Positions 9,442-18,446 are shown, counted from the first letter of the stretch. The stretch: 64,000 nt of DNA from Pedobacter sp. PACM 27299 (GCF_001412655.1 NZ_CP012996.1:992001-1056000); one strand, 5' to 3'. The notes: generated from the letters alone by a model not told the origin. A program made the numbers and translations.

Positions 9442-11769
9442 TTATTTTTGTCGGGCTTGCTGCATCGGATTGCCGCCTGTAGAGCTGCCTCTAGGGGCTT
9501 GCTGCTGCTTGAAAAGCTCAAACCTGGAAGGCTGTGCTTTTCTTGGCCAGGAGTTGTTATTCTCGTCTATATCGGCCGTTTCACGATAGGGGTCAAGCTG
9601 AATGGAGGTAACTTCCTTGTCTTTTGCAAATACCTTGGTTACCTGATTTTCATTCTTTCTCCAGATATAGGCAGGAATGCGGTCAAGCTCCTTGCTGCCA
9701 TCTTTAAAAGTCCATTCAATAATAATTGGCATCACTAGTCCACCTTCATTAGAAAACGATAATTCATAAAAGTTCTTTTTGCTTTCATATAGTTTTTTCT
9801 CCTCCGCAGATAATGAACCGTAGTATTTTTGGAACTGTTCATCTGCAGTTTTGCTGACTTCAAAACGGTCAAATTTATTATAAAAATCCATTAAGCTCGT
9901 GTCCTGTTCTACCGCGAATTTTACACCCTCTTTTCTGTTTCTGACTCTGCTGATGTTTTCATTGTTTTTTTCATAGGACTTTTGGTCTTCTTTATTTTCT
10001 AACGCCTGTTTCTTGCTGTCCATACGGTAATAACGGACCTCATTTAAGGCAATGTCAACAGGATCTGTTCCAAAAAACCAGCCTCTCCAGAACCAATCCA
10101 GGTCTACCGCAGAAGCATCTTCCATCGTGCGGAACAAATCAGCCGGTGTAGGGTGTTTAAAAGCCCATCTTTTCGCGTATTCTTTAAAGGCATAGTCGAA
10201 GAGCTCCCTGCCCATAACCGTCTCTCTGAGGATATTTAATGCGGTTGCCGGTTTCGCATAGGCATTCGGCCCAAAGTTGATGATGTTTTCAGAATTGGTC
10301 ATGATGGGCTCCAGCTGATCTTTAGGCATTTTCATATAATCAACGATTTTATGTGCCGGACCACGCTGTGATGGATAATTGTTGTCCCATTCCTGTTCCG
10401 CCAGATACTGGCAAAAAGTATTCAATCCTTCGTCCATCCATGACCATTGGCGCTCGTCTGAATTTACAATCATTGGAAAGAAATTGTGTCCAACTTCATG
10501 GATAATTACCCCGATCATGCCATATTTTGTCGATTCTGTATAGGTGCCATCTTTTTCCGCGCGACCGTGGTTGAAACAGATCATCGGGTATTCCATACCA
10601 TTAGCTGCCTCCACAGAAATCGCCACCGGGTAAGGATAAGGGATGGTATGTTTTGAATATACTTTTAAGGTATGGTCAATTACTTTAGTTGAGTACTTGC
10701 TGTAAAGCGGATAAGCTTCGGGACCATAATACGACATCGACATGATCTTTTTACCATTGATGGTGGTAGCCATCGCATCCCAGATTAATCTGCGGGAAGA
10801 TACCCAGGCAAAATCCCTGACGTTTTCGGCTACATAAGTCCATGTTTTTGTGCTGGTTGCTTTTTTAGCTAAAGCAGATTTTGCCTCCTTCAGGTCTACA
10901 ATTTCTACCGGAGATTTTGCAGTTTGAGCAGTATTCCATCGTTTTAAACTGCTGCTGCTGAGTACTTGTGCGTAATTCTGGCATTCGCCTGTGGCACCCA
11001 GCACATGGTCGGCAGGAACAGTCATGTGTACTTTATAGTTTCCAAATACCAATGCAAATTCTCCTCTTCCTTCGAATTGTTTGTTCTGCCAGCCCTGGTA
11101 ATCGGAGTAAACCGCCATTCTTGGGAACCATTGGGTGATGGTGAAAAGATAATTGTCATCTTCGGGGAAGTATTCATAACCACCTCTGCCATGAACAGTC
11201 ATCCTGTTGGAAATGTTATAAGTCCAGGAGATCTTTAATTTGTATTTCCCTTTAGGCTGAAGCACTGCCGGAAGGTCAATCCTCATCATGGTATTATTGA
11301 TGGTATAAGGAAGTTTAGTCCCTTTTTCATCGGTCACACTGATAATTTTTACGCCCAGGTCATTCGGACTGTTGATGATGCCTGCCAGATCTTCGAAATT
11401 CATTTGATTGCTGATTTTGCTGGTTTCCGTCAGCTTGTTATCGCTGGTAGATTTATGTTCATTTTCATCCAGCTGCACCCATAAATAGCTGAGCGGATCA
11501 GGGGAATTGTTGTAATAAGTAATAGATTCTGAACCTTTCAGGCGTAGATTTTTCTCATCCAGTTCCGCATTGATTTCATAATCGGCACGTTGCTGCCAAT
11601 AGGCTGGTCCTGGAGCTCCGGAAGCGGAGCGGTAAGAATTTGGGTCAGAAATGATGGTTCCCAACTGTTCAAACTTGTTGCCGTGATTGGATCCGGGATT
11701 GTTCAGATATTGTGCAGTGCTGTTGAAACCGATAACAAGTAAAGCAATCAGCAGTAAATTTCTTTTCAT
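9442..11769 (-). CDS. M1 family metallopeptidase (aminopeptidase-like), secreted
   Basis: Protein of 775 aa with a signal peptide (MKRNLLLIALLVIGFNSTAQ). The zinc motif HEVGHNFF starts near residue 424, with the third ligand Glu downstream in WMDEGLNTF, the HExxH-18-E arrangement of M1 gluzincins. The GxMEN exopeptidase signature is seen only in altered form (NGMEYPM), so substrate range is uncertain. The N-terminal domain is the usual M1 beta-saddle. The C-terminal residues are rich in Gln, Pro and Arg. Probably exported to the periplasm or cell surface for peptide turnover. The HupE-like and DUF6702 genes upstream recur with it in Bacteroidota (from general knowledge), but no functional link is established. 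It is 62 bp downstream of the HupE gene on the same strand. Confidence 0.88.
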   Translation of the reverse strand: MKRNLLLIALLVIGFNSTAQYLNNPGSNHGNKFEQLGTIISDPNSYRSASGAPGPAYWQQRADYEINAELDEKNLRLKGSESITYYNNSPDPLSYLWVQLDENEHKSTSDNKLTETSKISNQMNFEDLAGIINSPNDLGVKIISVTDEKGTKLPYTINNTMMRIDLPAVLQPKGKYKLKISWTYNISNRMTVHGRGGYEYFPEDDNYLFTITQWFPRMAVYSDYQGWQNKQFEGRGEFALVFGNYKVHMTVPADHVLGATGECQNYAQVLSSSSLKRWNTAQTAKSPVEIVDLKEAKSALAKKATSTKTWTYVAENVRDFAWVSSRRLIWDAMATTINGKKIMSMSYYGPEAYPLYSKYSTKVIDHTLKVYSKHTIPYPYPVAISVEAANGMEYPMICFNHGRAEKDGTYTESTKYGMIGVIIHEVGHNFFPMIVNSDERQWSWMDEGLNTFCQYLAEQEWDNNYPSQRGPAHKIVDYMKMPKDQLEPIMTNSENIINFGPNAYAKPATALNILRETVMGRELFDYAFKEYAKRWAFKHPTPADLFRTMEDASAVDLDWFWRGWFFGTDPVDIALNEVRYYRMDSKKQALENKEDQKSYEKNNENISRVRNRKEGVKFAVEQDTSLMDFYNKFDRFEVSKTADEQFQKYYGSLSAEEKKLYESKKNFYELSFSNEGGLVMPIIIEWTFKDGSKELDRIPAYIWRKNENQVTKVFAKDKEVTSIQLDPYRETADIDENNNSWPRKAQPSRFELFKQQQAPRGSSTGGNPMQQARQK

Positions 11770-11831
11770 TAGTTATTCTTGAGGTGGTGGTTTGATTAAA
11801 ATTGGTGCTGTGGTAAAATATTCTTGCCGAT

Positions 11832-12416
11832 TTAAAAGGCAGCGGAAAAACGTTCAGCAGCCATGATCAAAGAGATACCAAATATAGCAGATGAAACAAA
11901 GAAAGTCCAGTCCCAGCGTTTAATTTTAAATACGCCAATAAGGATCGTGGAAAATAAAAGAATTCCGATGACAATGATCACCTGACCGAATTCCAATCCA
12001 AGGTTAAAAGCCAAAAGCTCAGGTACAATATTGCTGCTTTTCCCAAGTAAACTTTTCAGGTAATTGGAGAAGCCCAGGCCATGGATGAGGCCGAAAAATA
12101 AAGCCAGCAGGTATTTGAAATTTGTTCCTCCTTTTTTTTGTCTTTTGTTTAAAATATTGCCAGCCGCTGTGATCAGGATAGTCACAGGAATCAGGAATTC
12201 AATCAATGGCGTGTGCAGACTGATGACTTTAAAAACGCTTAAAGCGAGGGTGATACTATGCCCAATGGTAAAAGCAGTCACCAGAATCAGGACTTTCTTC
12301 CAGTCGCTGAGGGTATAGGTAACGCAAAGTACCACTACAAAAAGGATATGGTCGTATCCTTGCCAGTCTAAAATGTGTTGCCAGCCTAACTGGAAATAAA
12401 GCCAAAAATCTTGCAT
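11832..12416 (-). CDS. HupE/UreJ family integral membrane protein
   Basis: Polytopic membrane protein of 194 aa from the ATG at 12416 (MQDFWLYFQLGWQHILDWQG); an ATG at 12455 would add 13 polar residues and is less likely. The segments QGYDHILFVV near the N-terminus and GLIHGLGFSNYL in the middle are typical of the HupE/UreJ_2 group, which has about six transmembrane helices with conserved His and Asp residues. Some members are linked to nickel or cobalt handling, but this subgroup is uncharacterised and no hydrogenase or urease gene is nearby. It lies directly upstream of the M1 peptidase gene on the same strand and divergent from the DUF6702 gene 70 bp away. Confidence 0.8.
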   Translation of the reverse strand: MQDFWLYFQLGWQHILDWQGYDHILFVVVLCVTYTLSDWKKVLILVTAFTIGHSITLALSVFKVISLHTPLIEFLIPVTILITAAGNILNKRQKKGGTNFKYLLALFFGLIHGLGFSNYLKSLLGKSSNIVPELLAFNLGLEFGQVIIVIGILLFSTILIGVFKIKRWDWTFFVSSAIFGISLIMAAERFSAAF

Positions 12417-12486
12417 TGTGAATTGAATTCGTAATTTCGAATTAATTATACACACATTTTTTTAATTTCAGGGCATCCAGAAGGCT

Positions 12487-12963
12487 ATGTTGAATATTCT
12501 ATTGATTTATCTGTTACCTATTTTTCATCCGTTCTACGTAAGTGTAACGGAGATTACACAGGATCCCAAATCAAAAGTGCTGCAAATCAGTGTACGTGTG
12601 TTTTTTGACGACCTTGAAAAAGCGCTGGACCATCAGTATAAAGAAAAGGTAAATATTTTGAAGCCCGTAGACCGTAAAAAAGTTGATTTACTCCTGGCTG
12701 ATTATATCAGGAAGCACCTGCAGCTTAAAGTCAATCAGCAAAATTTGAGTTTTAAGTACCTGGGTTATGAGATCGAAGAAGATGCCGCATGGTGTTACTT
12801 TGAAAGTCCTGCCCTTCCAGCCATTAAAAATATCGAGGTTAAAAATGACCTGCTCTTTGCCGAGCATGAATCCCAGTCTAACATGATCCATGTTACGGTG
12901 AACGGGAAAAGAAAAAGTACCAAACTAGACAATCCTAAAAGTTCGGCCAGCCTGTTTTTTTAA
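12487..12963 (+). CDS. DUF6702 family protein
   Basis: Small protein of 158 aa with a hydrophobic N-terminus (MLNILLIYLLPIFHPFYVSV) that looks like a short signal peptide. The sequence HPFYVSVTEI followed by a mixed alpha/beta body fits the DUF6702 family common in Bacteroidota, often next to HupE and M1 peptidase genes. No catalytic motif is evident and the function is unknown. It is divergent from the HupE gene, with 70 bp between starts. It ends with a Ser/Leu/Phe tail and is followed by a 454-bp gap that holds a palindromic repeat element. Confidence 0.7.
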   Translation: MLNILLIYLLPIFHPFYVSVTEITQDPKSKVLQISVRVFFDDLEKALDHQYKEKVNILKPVDRKKVDLLLADYIRKHLQLKVNQQNLSFKYLGYEIEEDAAWCYFESPALPAIKNIEVKNDLLFAEHESQSNMIHVTVNGKRKSTKLDNPKSSASLFF

Positions 12964-13030
12964 TCAACTGCTCATTTTGTGTTTTTTATATTTTTTCAGG
13001 AAAGATAGCCCGATGGTTTAACTTCTGATT

Positions 13031-13195
13031 AATCCTGGATTTTACGGGATTTAGACTTTATTTTGTCCTTTTATTGCTTTGCCTCCCTTTTACTTTTGTT
13101 TTGCTGCAATCAAAAGAGGAGCAAAACAATAGCAAAAGAAAAGTAAAACAATAGCAAAACAGATAGCGGTCTAAAGCCCGTTTTATTCCAGGTTT
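13031..13195. repeat. Long imperfect palindrome with internal direct repeat (REP/MITE-like element)
   Basis: The outer arms are AATCCTGGATTTTACGGG plus ATTTAGAC at 13031-13056 and GTCTAAAGCCCGTTTTATTC plus CAGG at 13169-13192; they are complementary with a few mismatches. Inside, a T-rich left half (13061-13104) and an A-rich right half (13117-13163) are also largely complementary. The right half contains AAAACAATAGCAAAA twice (13123-13137 and 13145-13159, 22 bp apart). The whole could fold into one long hairpin. No ORF is associated. This explains most of the 12964-13417 gap; the remainder is AT-rich with nothing recognised. Confidence 0.6.
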
Positions 13196-13363
13196 CCTGA
13201 GGCCTATTTACCTTGTTTTTGTTTAACTCCCGACACGCTTTCTTGTTTTTTTTAAAATGCTATCTCTGATCTTTTAGAAATATTGCTGGAAATTTGTATT
13301 TCTTGAAATGCGTGTCTTGTTAATTTTATGGAGCTCCAGCTTATCTAAATTAAATACAGGTCA

Positions 13364-13394
13364 TAAAAAAAGGAGATCCATTGGATCTCCTTTT
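13364..13394 (-). terminator. Rho-independent terminator of the 13418-14470 lipoprotein gene
   Basis: The perfect stem AAAAGGAGATCC (13368-13379) / GGATCTCCTTTT (13383-13394) with a 3-nt loop lies 24 bp past the stop codon of the minus-strand gene. The A-run at 13364-13371 becomes a U-run on that strand. Confidence 0.85.
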
Positions 13395-13417
13395 AAAATA
13401 TCGGAATAGCAGTGCTA

Positions 13418-14470
13418 TTATTGGTATTGTATGTAAAGCGGCACTGGTTTTAGCTTCAATAACTCTTCCGGAGTCATCAATCTGTTTGGTGCTTTTTTCA
13501 AGTCATTCTTATAGAACAATTTAAATCCTGTGAATTGAACTGGTTCAGGGAAGATAAAGTGACGGTAAGTTCCGATTTTAAGATCCGGTTCACCCCATCC
13601 ATCCATGTGCATCACTATTTGAACTTCCGGACGAAGTTTAATGTTCTTATAGTTCGTCACCATTTTACGGGTGAAACGGTGAACTACAAATACTTTTGGA
13701 GGAAGGTTGTATTTTTTTACCAGGTTAGCCAGGTATTCGGATACATAGTTAATGTCTGCAGCATCATAAGTGCCAATTTTCTTTCCTGGTTTACTGCCAT
13801 CTTTCATAGAGAATTCCGGATCAATCCCTAAATGTACCTGAGGCATTTGCAGGTATTTTTCTAGTCTTGGCAATTCTTTTTGAATGCTGCTTAAGCCTAC
13901 CTGAATATCTAAAAATACAATTGCATTCTGCATTTTAGCAATAGCTAGAACGGAGTCAATCTGTTTATCACCCATACGGTTAATGTACATTCCGTCTTTT
14001 CCTGGTGTACCACTTGCTACAGAAGCAATGTAATGCACACCTGGCTGTACCGGCGTACTTGGATCTGCCTTTTCCCAATGTTTAACTTCTTTGTTTAAGC
14101 GGCTCCACATTTCTTTAGGAGCATATTCACCTAATGCACCCATTTTTTTAGAATGTAAGTTTCCGTAATAAACAACAATACGTTTAAATGGCAGTATAGC
14201 ACCTGCTAATGGATATGGTCCTTTTCTTAGTCCCCAGTTTCCTGTGGTATCGCCATTGGCCATTTTACGAACCAGGGCATTGTATTTTGCAGTATCTACC
14301 GGTTCGCGTACTGAGCCTATTTCAGGCTCTGGGGTAGCTAAGGTATCTCCATTGGCAGTAACCGCCTTTGTCTTATCGTTCGTTTTCTTTGCGTCAGAAG
14401 TGCAGCTAATGAATACACCTAGCGATGCCATTCCTATCAAAACTCTTCCTGCTAACTGAGGTATTTTCAT
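13418..14470 (-). CDS. Unrecognised lipoprotein of 350 aa
   Basis: The N-terminus MKIPQLAGRVLIGMASLGVF is followed by ISCTS, a lipobox, so the protein is probably a membrane-anchored lipoprotein. A polar Lys/Thr/Asp linker runs to about residue 60. The folded part begins near WGLRKGPYPLAGAILPFKRI, contains VVYYGNLHSKKMGALGEY, then alternating hydrophobic strands (IVFLDIQVG, VHLGIDPEF, KVFVVHRFT, VQIVMHMDG) that suggest a TIM-barrel-like fold. I do not recognise the family and no catalytic set can be assigned with confidence, although D, E and H residues at strand ends would suit a hydrolase. It is divergent from the haem-uptake operon, with 196 bp between starts, so the Fur-like boxes there might also affect it. 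Confidence 0.8.
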   Translation of the reverse strand: MKIPQLAGRVLIGMASLGVFISCTSDAKKTNDKTKAVTANGDTLATPEPEIGSVREPVDTAKYNALVRKMANGDTTGNWGLRKGPYPLAGAILPFKRIVVYYGNLHSKKMGALGEYAPKEMWSRLNKEVKHWEKADPSTPVQPGVHYIASVASGTPGKDGMYINRMGDKQIDSVLAIAKMQNAIVFLDIQVGLSSIQKELPRLEKYLQMPQVHLGIDPEFSMKDGSKPGKKIGTYDAADINYVSEYLANLVKKYNLPPKVFVVHRFTRKMVTNYKNIKLRPEVQIVMHMDGWGEPDLKIGTYRHFIFPEPVQFTGFKLFYKNDLKKAPNRLMTPEELLKLKPVPLYIQYQ

Positions 14471-14577
14471 ATAAGGGTAATTGTTTTTTAAAGATAAATA
14501 TTGTTACAAGTATAACACTCTTTAAAGTAATAAAAAAGCGGTTTGATAAAGCAGGCTGCTATTATTTATTAGTCTCG

Positions 14578-14655
14578 TTAGAATTATTCTAAATAATATT
14601 TGGAATAATTCTAAATAAGTCCTTATACTTGTAGCACTATTTGAAATGATTCTAA
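14578..14655. promoter_or_regulatory. Three Fur-like 7-1-7 operator boxes upstream of the haem-uptake operon
   Basis: Box 1 at 14578-14592 is a perfect 7-1-7 palindrome, TTAGAAT-T-ATTCTAA. Box 2 at 14600-14614 is TTGGAAT-A-ATTCTAA (one mismatch). Box 3 at 14641-14655 is TTGAAAT-G-ATTCTAA (two mismatches). The 7-1-7 spacing is that of Fur/PerR-family operators. The boxes flank the candidate -7 element of the operon and box 3 ends 11 bp before the receptor start codon. Iron- or haem-responsive repression by a Fur homologue is inferred. Confidence 0.65.
14624..14631 (+). promoter_or_regulatory. Candidate -7 promoter element of the haem-uptake operon
   Basis: TATACTTG matches the Bacteroidota TAnnTTTG element at all but one fixed position. 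A TTTG at 14599-14602, inside Fur-like box 2, lies 21 bp upstream and could be the -33 element. The element is 36 bp upstream of the receptor start codon and sits between Fur-like boxes 2 and 3. Confidence 0.4.
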
Positions 14656-14666
14656 ATAATTGAATA

Positions 14667-16943
14667 ATGAAACGATTGCTGTTACTTCCTATTTTACTTC
14701 TTTTTCTCTTCATTACAGTGAATGCTCAGGAAAAAGGTGGATTTATCTCTGGAAAAGTAAATACAGCAGATGGCAGGCCAGCTGGAAACGTATTGGTTTT
14801 TATCAGAGGCTTGAAAAGTATTGCTTATACTACTGCTGAAGGAACCTTTAAAATATTTTCTCCACAGGGCACACAAGTATTGGTTGTTCAAACGGCTACC
14901 AAAAAACAACTGGAACAGTCAGTTACGGTAATGGCCAATCAGTCGCAGGAAATTCCTGCAGTCCGCTTAAAAGAAAATTCTTACGAACTTAACGAAGTAG
15001 TGATTACTGGTCAGTACGAACCACAATCCTTACGAAATTCTGTTTATAATGTCCGCACGATTAGCAGTGAAATGATCCGTTTACGGGGGGCAACAGAGTT
15101 GAAGAACATATTAAGTACCGAGTTGGGCATCCGCTTTATGACAGATCGGCCAACCGGAATCAGCAGTCCTGAGTTAATGGGTGTATCTGGTGCAGGGATT
15201 AAAATCCTGCTGGATGGTGTCCCGATGATGGATCGTGGTACAGGTAAAGAAAGTTTGGGACAGATTGATATCAACACTGTAGAGCGTATCGAAATTGTAG
15301 AAGGTCCAATGTCTGTGATTTACGGAACAGATGCCATGGCTGGTGTGATCAACATCATTACCAAAAGAGGCAGACAAGATCATTTTTCAGTAACCGCCAG
15401 AGTTCAGGAAGAAACTGCGGGCAAAGAATATGATGCCTTTGATGGAAAAGGAACACATAATGAGTTCCTGGGTTTCAACTGGCAGAAAAACGGCTGGAAT
15501 GTGGCCGCTTCCGGAAGCCGTAATAATTTTGGTGGCTGGCAAGGAAATAAAACCGGTCGTGAACAGGAATGGTTGCCTAAAAATCAATGGCTGACCTCGG
15601 CAGCTGCCGGATATAAAAATGGAAAATTCGATTTATGGTACCGCTTCAATGGAGCTGATGAGAGTTTGAAGCTTTTAGGCCCAATGACCAATTCACCTAA
15701 AGTATCGGATAAAGAATACATTTCTAAACGCTGGTTCCACCAATTACAGGGATCTGTATTGGTAAATGATAAGCTGAGCATCGATGCTGCCGCCGCTTAT
15801 ACAGACTATAGCCGCCGGACTTTATCAACGGATTTGGAACTGGCTACAGGCAAAGAAACATTGTCTTTAGAACAGGGCGCACAAGATCTGGATGAATTGG
15901 GCACAGTGTTCTTTAGAGGTACTGTTCAGTATAAAATATCGCCGGAAATGATTTTACAGCCAGGTATTGAATATAACAGAAATTCTGGTCAGGGCGGCAG
16001 GATTAGCGGATCACCAGTGATCAATGATTATTCATTTTTCTTGTCCACACAATGGCAGGTAAATGAAGCCATTCAATTGAAACCTGGTTTCAGGCTGACT
16101 AAAAACTCCATCTATAAAGCGCCTCCAATTATTCCTTCCTTACATTCAAAAATCAGATTGAATAAAGACCTTGACCTTCGTTTATCGTATGCACGAGGCT
16201 TTAGGGCACCTATGCTTAGAGAGCTTTATTTTTACTACAAAGATGCCAACCACGACATCGCCGGTAACCTGGACCTGAAAGCAGAATACTCCAATAGTTT
16301 TCATGGCTCTCTTGCCTGGGCTGTAAAAACGACTCCAGATCTGCGCTTCAATACGATTGTGAGTGGCTTTTTTAACGACTATAAAAACAAAATTGATCTA
16401 GGACTAGTGGAAGGAACCACGAATGTAAATACCTACCTCAACATTGCTAAAAATAAAACTGCTGGCGGGGAATGGAACAATACCCTGTACTGGAAAGGCT
16501 TACAGGCAAGTTTAGGATTTGCTTATATCGGCCAATACAATATGTATTCGGAAGAAAAAGAGCAATTGGGTGATACTCCGAAATATGTATGGACGCCAGA
16601 AATTAATTCCAATATCTCTTATCTCGTACCAAAAATCAATACGAATATCAGTTTGTTCTATAAGTTCACTGGCGAGAAATCGACCTATATATTAAGCCAG
16701 GGTACCGGCGGTACTACTGCAAGGCTATCGAAAATGGCTGCTTTTCATATCGCAGACCTGACTTTAAATAAAACCATTAATAAATACCTGAGCATTAACG
16801 GAGGAGTAAGAAACCTGTTAGATGTGACCAGAATCCGCGCTACTGGTGTAGAAGAGGGTGCACATACGAATGATGGCAGCAATCCATTTGGCTATGGACG
16901 TTCTTACTTCCTGGGATTAACAATGAACTGGGCTAAAAAATAA
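14667..16943 (+). CDS. hmuR: TonB-dependent outer-membrane receptor for haem (HmuR-like)
   Basis: Outer-membrane receptor of 758 aa. A signal peptide (LPILLLFLFITVNAQ) is followed by a carboxypeptidase-regulatory-like domain (about residues 25-105), common on Bacteroidota receptors, then a plug domain (ELNEVVITGQY at the TonB-box position; LLDGVPMMDRGTG; VERIEIVEGPMSVIYGTDAM) and a 22-strand barrel ending in an aromatic-rich terminus, SYFLGLTMNWAKK. It brings a bulky iron ligand into the periplasm using TonB energy. Haem as ligand is inferred from the operon (HmuY, HmuTUV, HmuS) rather than from a receptor motif. It is the first gene of the operon, behind three Fur-like boxes, and is followed after 22 bp by hmuY. 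Confidence 0.87.
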   Translation: MKRLLLLPILLLFLFITVNAQEKGGFISGKVNTADGRPAGNVLVFIRGLKSIAYTTAEGTFKIFSPQGTQVLVVQTATKKQLEQSVTVMANQSQEIPAVRLKENSYELNEVVITGQYEPQSLRNSVYNVRTISSEMIRLRGATELKNILSTELGIRFMTDRPTGISSPELMGVSGAGIKILLDGVPMMDRGTGKESLGQIDINTVERIEIVEGPMSVIYGTDAMAGVINIITKRGRQDHFSVTARVQEETAGKEYDAFDGKGTHNEFLGFNWQKNGWNVAASGSRNNFGGWQGNKTGREQEWLPKNQWLTSAAAGYKNGKFDLWYRFNGADESLKLLGPMTNSPKVSDKEYISKRWFHQLQGSVLVNDKLSIDAAAAYTDYSRRTLSTDLELATGKETLSLEQGAQDLDELGTVFFRGTVQYKISPEMILQPGIEYNRNSGQGGRISGSPVINDYSFFLSTQWQVNEAIQLKPGFRLTKNSIYKAPPIIPSLHSKIRLNKDLDLRLSYARGFRAPMLRELYFYYKDANHDIAGNLDLKAEYSNSFHGSLAWAVKTTPDLRFNTIVSGFFNDYKNKIDLGLVEGTTNVNTYLNIAKNKTAGGEWNNTLYWKGLQASLGFAYIGQYNMYSEEKEQLGDTPKYVWTPEINSNISYLVPKINTNISLFYKFTGEKSTYILSQGTGGTTARLSKMAAFHIADLTLNKTINKYLSINGGVRNLLDVTRIRATGVEEGAHTNDGSNPFGYGRSYFLGLTMNWAKK

Positions 16944-16965
16944 ACCAATTAAAAATAAAAATATT

Positions 16966-18387
16966 ATGAAAAAAGTTTTCCATTTCCTTTTGATGATCTC
17001 CCTGATGGCAACGGCGGTTTCCTGCAAAAAGTCGGATCCACCATTGCCAGATAATACGATCAATTTTGAAGCTGCCAAGCAAGGTTTAGAGGCTGCAGCT
17101 TCAGAAGCAGTTTTGAAAATCAACCTAGCCAGAGCAGCAGATGCTGCTGTAGCGGTAACGGTTAATCTTCAAGGAACTGGTTTAACTTACGGAACAGAAT
17201 ATACCACTGAGCCAGCAGCAACTTCAAATACTTTGACATTGAGCATTCCAGCTGGTTCAACCAGTGTTTCATTTAAAGTGAAAAAAGTAGCCAATGCCAT
17301 ACTAAATGGAACAGAAACCATTGCCTTTACTATTGGCGCTGCCGGAAGTCCAGCAGTAATGGGCAGTACAGTGAAAACAGAACTGGCTTTCTCTTCAATT
17401 ACTTCTGAAGGATCTCAATTGACGCTGAAAGGAATTTTCGGAACTGAGGCTGGAAGCAGTGCATTAAATTCAGTGTATGTTGATTTAAGCAGCAACTCAA
17501 TGGTCAATGTGAAAAGAGATGCATGGGTGCTTGGTTTTGCTTCCGGAGCTGATTTCAGAGTAAGATTGAACAATACCAATGGAACTTCAGCAATCAAACT
17601 AGCGGCTAAAACCGATCTGAATACCGTAACTGCTTCGGATGTAGTATTGGATGACCTGGCTATTGCCTTAGGTACCTCTGAATCTGCTACAGACCATCCG
17701 TTTGTGAATATCGACAATGTTTATGGTGATGTGACTAAAGATGTGATTGCCAATGTTTCTGCGACTGATGCAGACAATAAAGTATATATCGTAAATCCTT
17801 CCGGAGGCAGTCATATTTCAGTATTGTCATTAGACAACTTATTGAAAATTCGTGTGCTGAGAAAAGGAACAGGATATACCTTACAGTATGCGAAATTGAA
17901 AGAAACCACTTTCAAAACGATTGATCTGGTTAAAGATGCAGCAAATAACTATGTGTTTGTTGATTTTAGCGATGTGGCGAAAGTAGTGAACGTAGAGCCT
18001 GCAAAAGCGAAATGGGATCTGGTTTGGACCTGGTCTATCTATTATGGAGCAGCAGGGGCAACGACTTATCCTTACGGCTTCTCTGATATTGTTTTTGTAA
18101 ACAATGTGGGTGGTGTTCAGGCTGCACAGGTGGCGACAAGCACTGTGACTTTTGCCAACTATAAAGAAAGCAACATTGCAACGACGACTTTCAAAGCAGA
18201 TCGTAATGTTATTGGTTCAGACTGGCGTTCTACCAGTCCTGCAACAGGAGTTAAATCGGACCGTTTCTATGTGATTAAAGACGGTTCAGGAAATGTATAT
18301 AAACTGAGATTCATCTCAATGGGTGCTGGTGATGGCGGTAAACGCGGTGAGCCAGTGATTGAGTATGTACTCGTTAAGAAGGGCTAA
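16966..18387 (+). CDS. hmuY: HmuY family haem-binding lipoprotein
   Basis: Lipoprotein of 473 aa: signal MKKVFHFLLMISLMATAVSC with the lipobox cysteine, then a polar KKSDPPLPDN linker. Residues about 25-130 form a Calx-beta/immunoglobulin-like repeat (INLARAADAAVAVTVNLQGT). The C-terminal half contains KWDLVWTWSIYYGAAGATTY, the W-rich sheet segment typical of the HmuY family, which captures haem at the surface and passes it to the receptor. The protein is about twice the length of Porphyromonas HmuY because of its N-terminal domain. It lies between the receptor gene and a terminator-like hairpin, suggesting that the outer-membrane pair is made in excess of the ABC transporter. Confidence 0.82.
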   Translation: MKKVFHFLLMISLMATAVSCKKSDPPLPDNTINFEAAKQGLEAAASEAVLKINLARAADAAVAVTVNLQGTGLTYGTEYTTEPAATSNTLTLSIPAGSTSVSFKVKKVANAILNGTETIAFTIGAAGSPAVMGSTVKTELAFSSITSEGSQLTLKGIFGTEAGSSALNSVYVDLSSNSMVNVKRDAWVLGFASGADFRVRLNNTNGTSAIKLAAKTDLNTVTASDVVLDDLAIALGTSESATDHPFVNIDNVYGDVTKDVIANVSATDADNKVYIVNPSGGSHISVLSLDNLLKIRVLRKGTGYTLQYAKLKETTFKTIDLVKDAANNYVFVDFSDVAKVVNVEPAKAKWDLVWTWSIYYGAAGATTYPYGFSDIVFVNNVGGVQAAQVATSTVTFANYKESNIATTTFKADRNVIGSDWRSTSPATGVKSDRFYVIKDGSGNVYKLRFISMGAGDGGKRGEPVIEYVLVKKG

Positions 18388-18412
18388 AATTTGGTTAGTT
18401 TAGGTTGTAGGA

Positions 18413-18446
18413 AGCTTCCGGTGGATGCCGGAAGCTCACCTTTTTT
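18413..18446 (+). terminator. Intra-operon terminator or attenuator between hmuY and hmuT
   Basis: Perfect 9-bp stem AGCTTCCGG (18413-18421) / CCGGAAGCT (18428-18436) with a 6-nt loop, then CACC and TTTTTT at 18441-18446. It lies 26 bp after the hmuY stop and 32 bp before the hmuT start. A partial terminator here would reduce expression of the downstream ABC genes relative to hmuR-hmuY. Confidence 0.65.
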
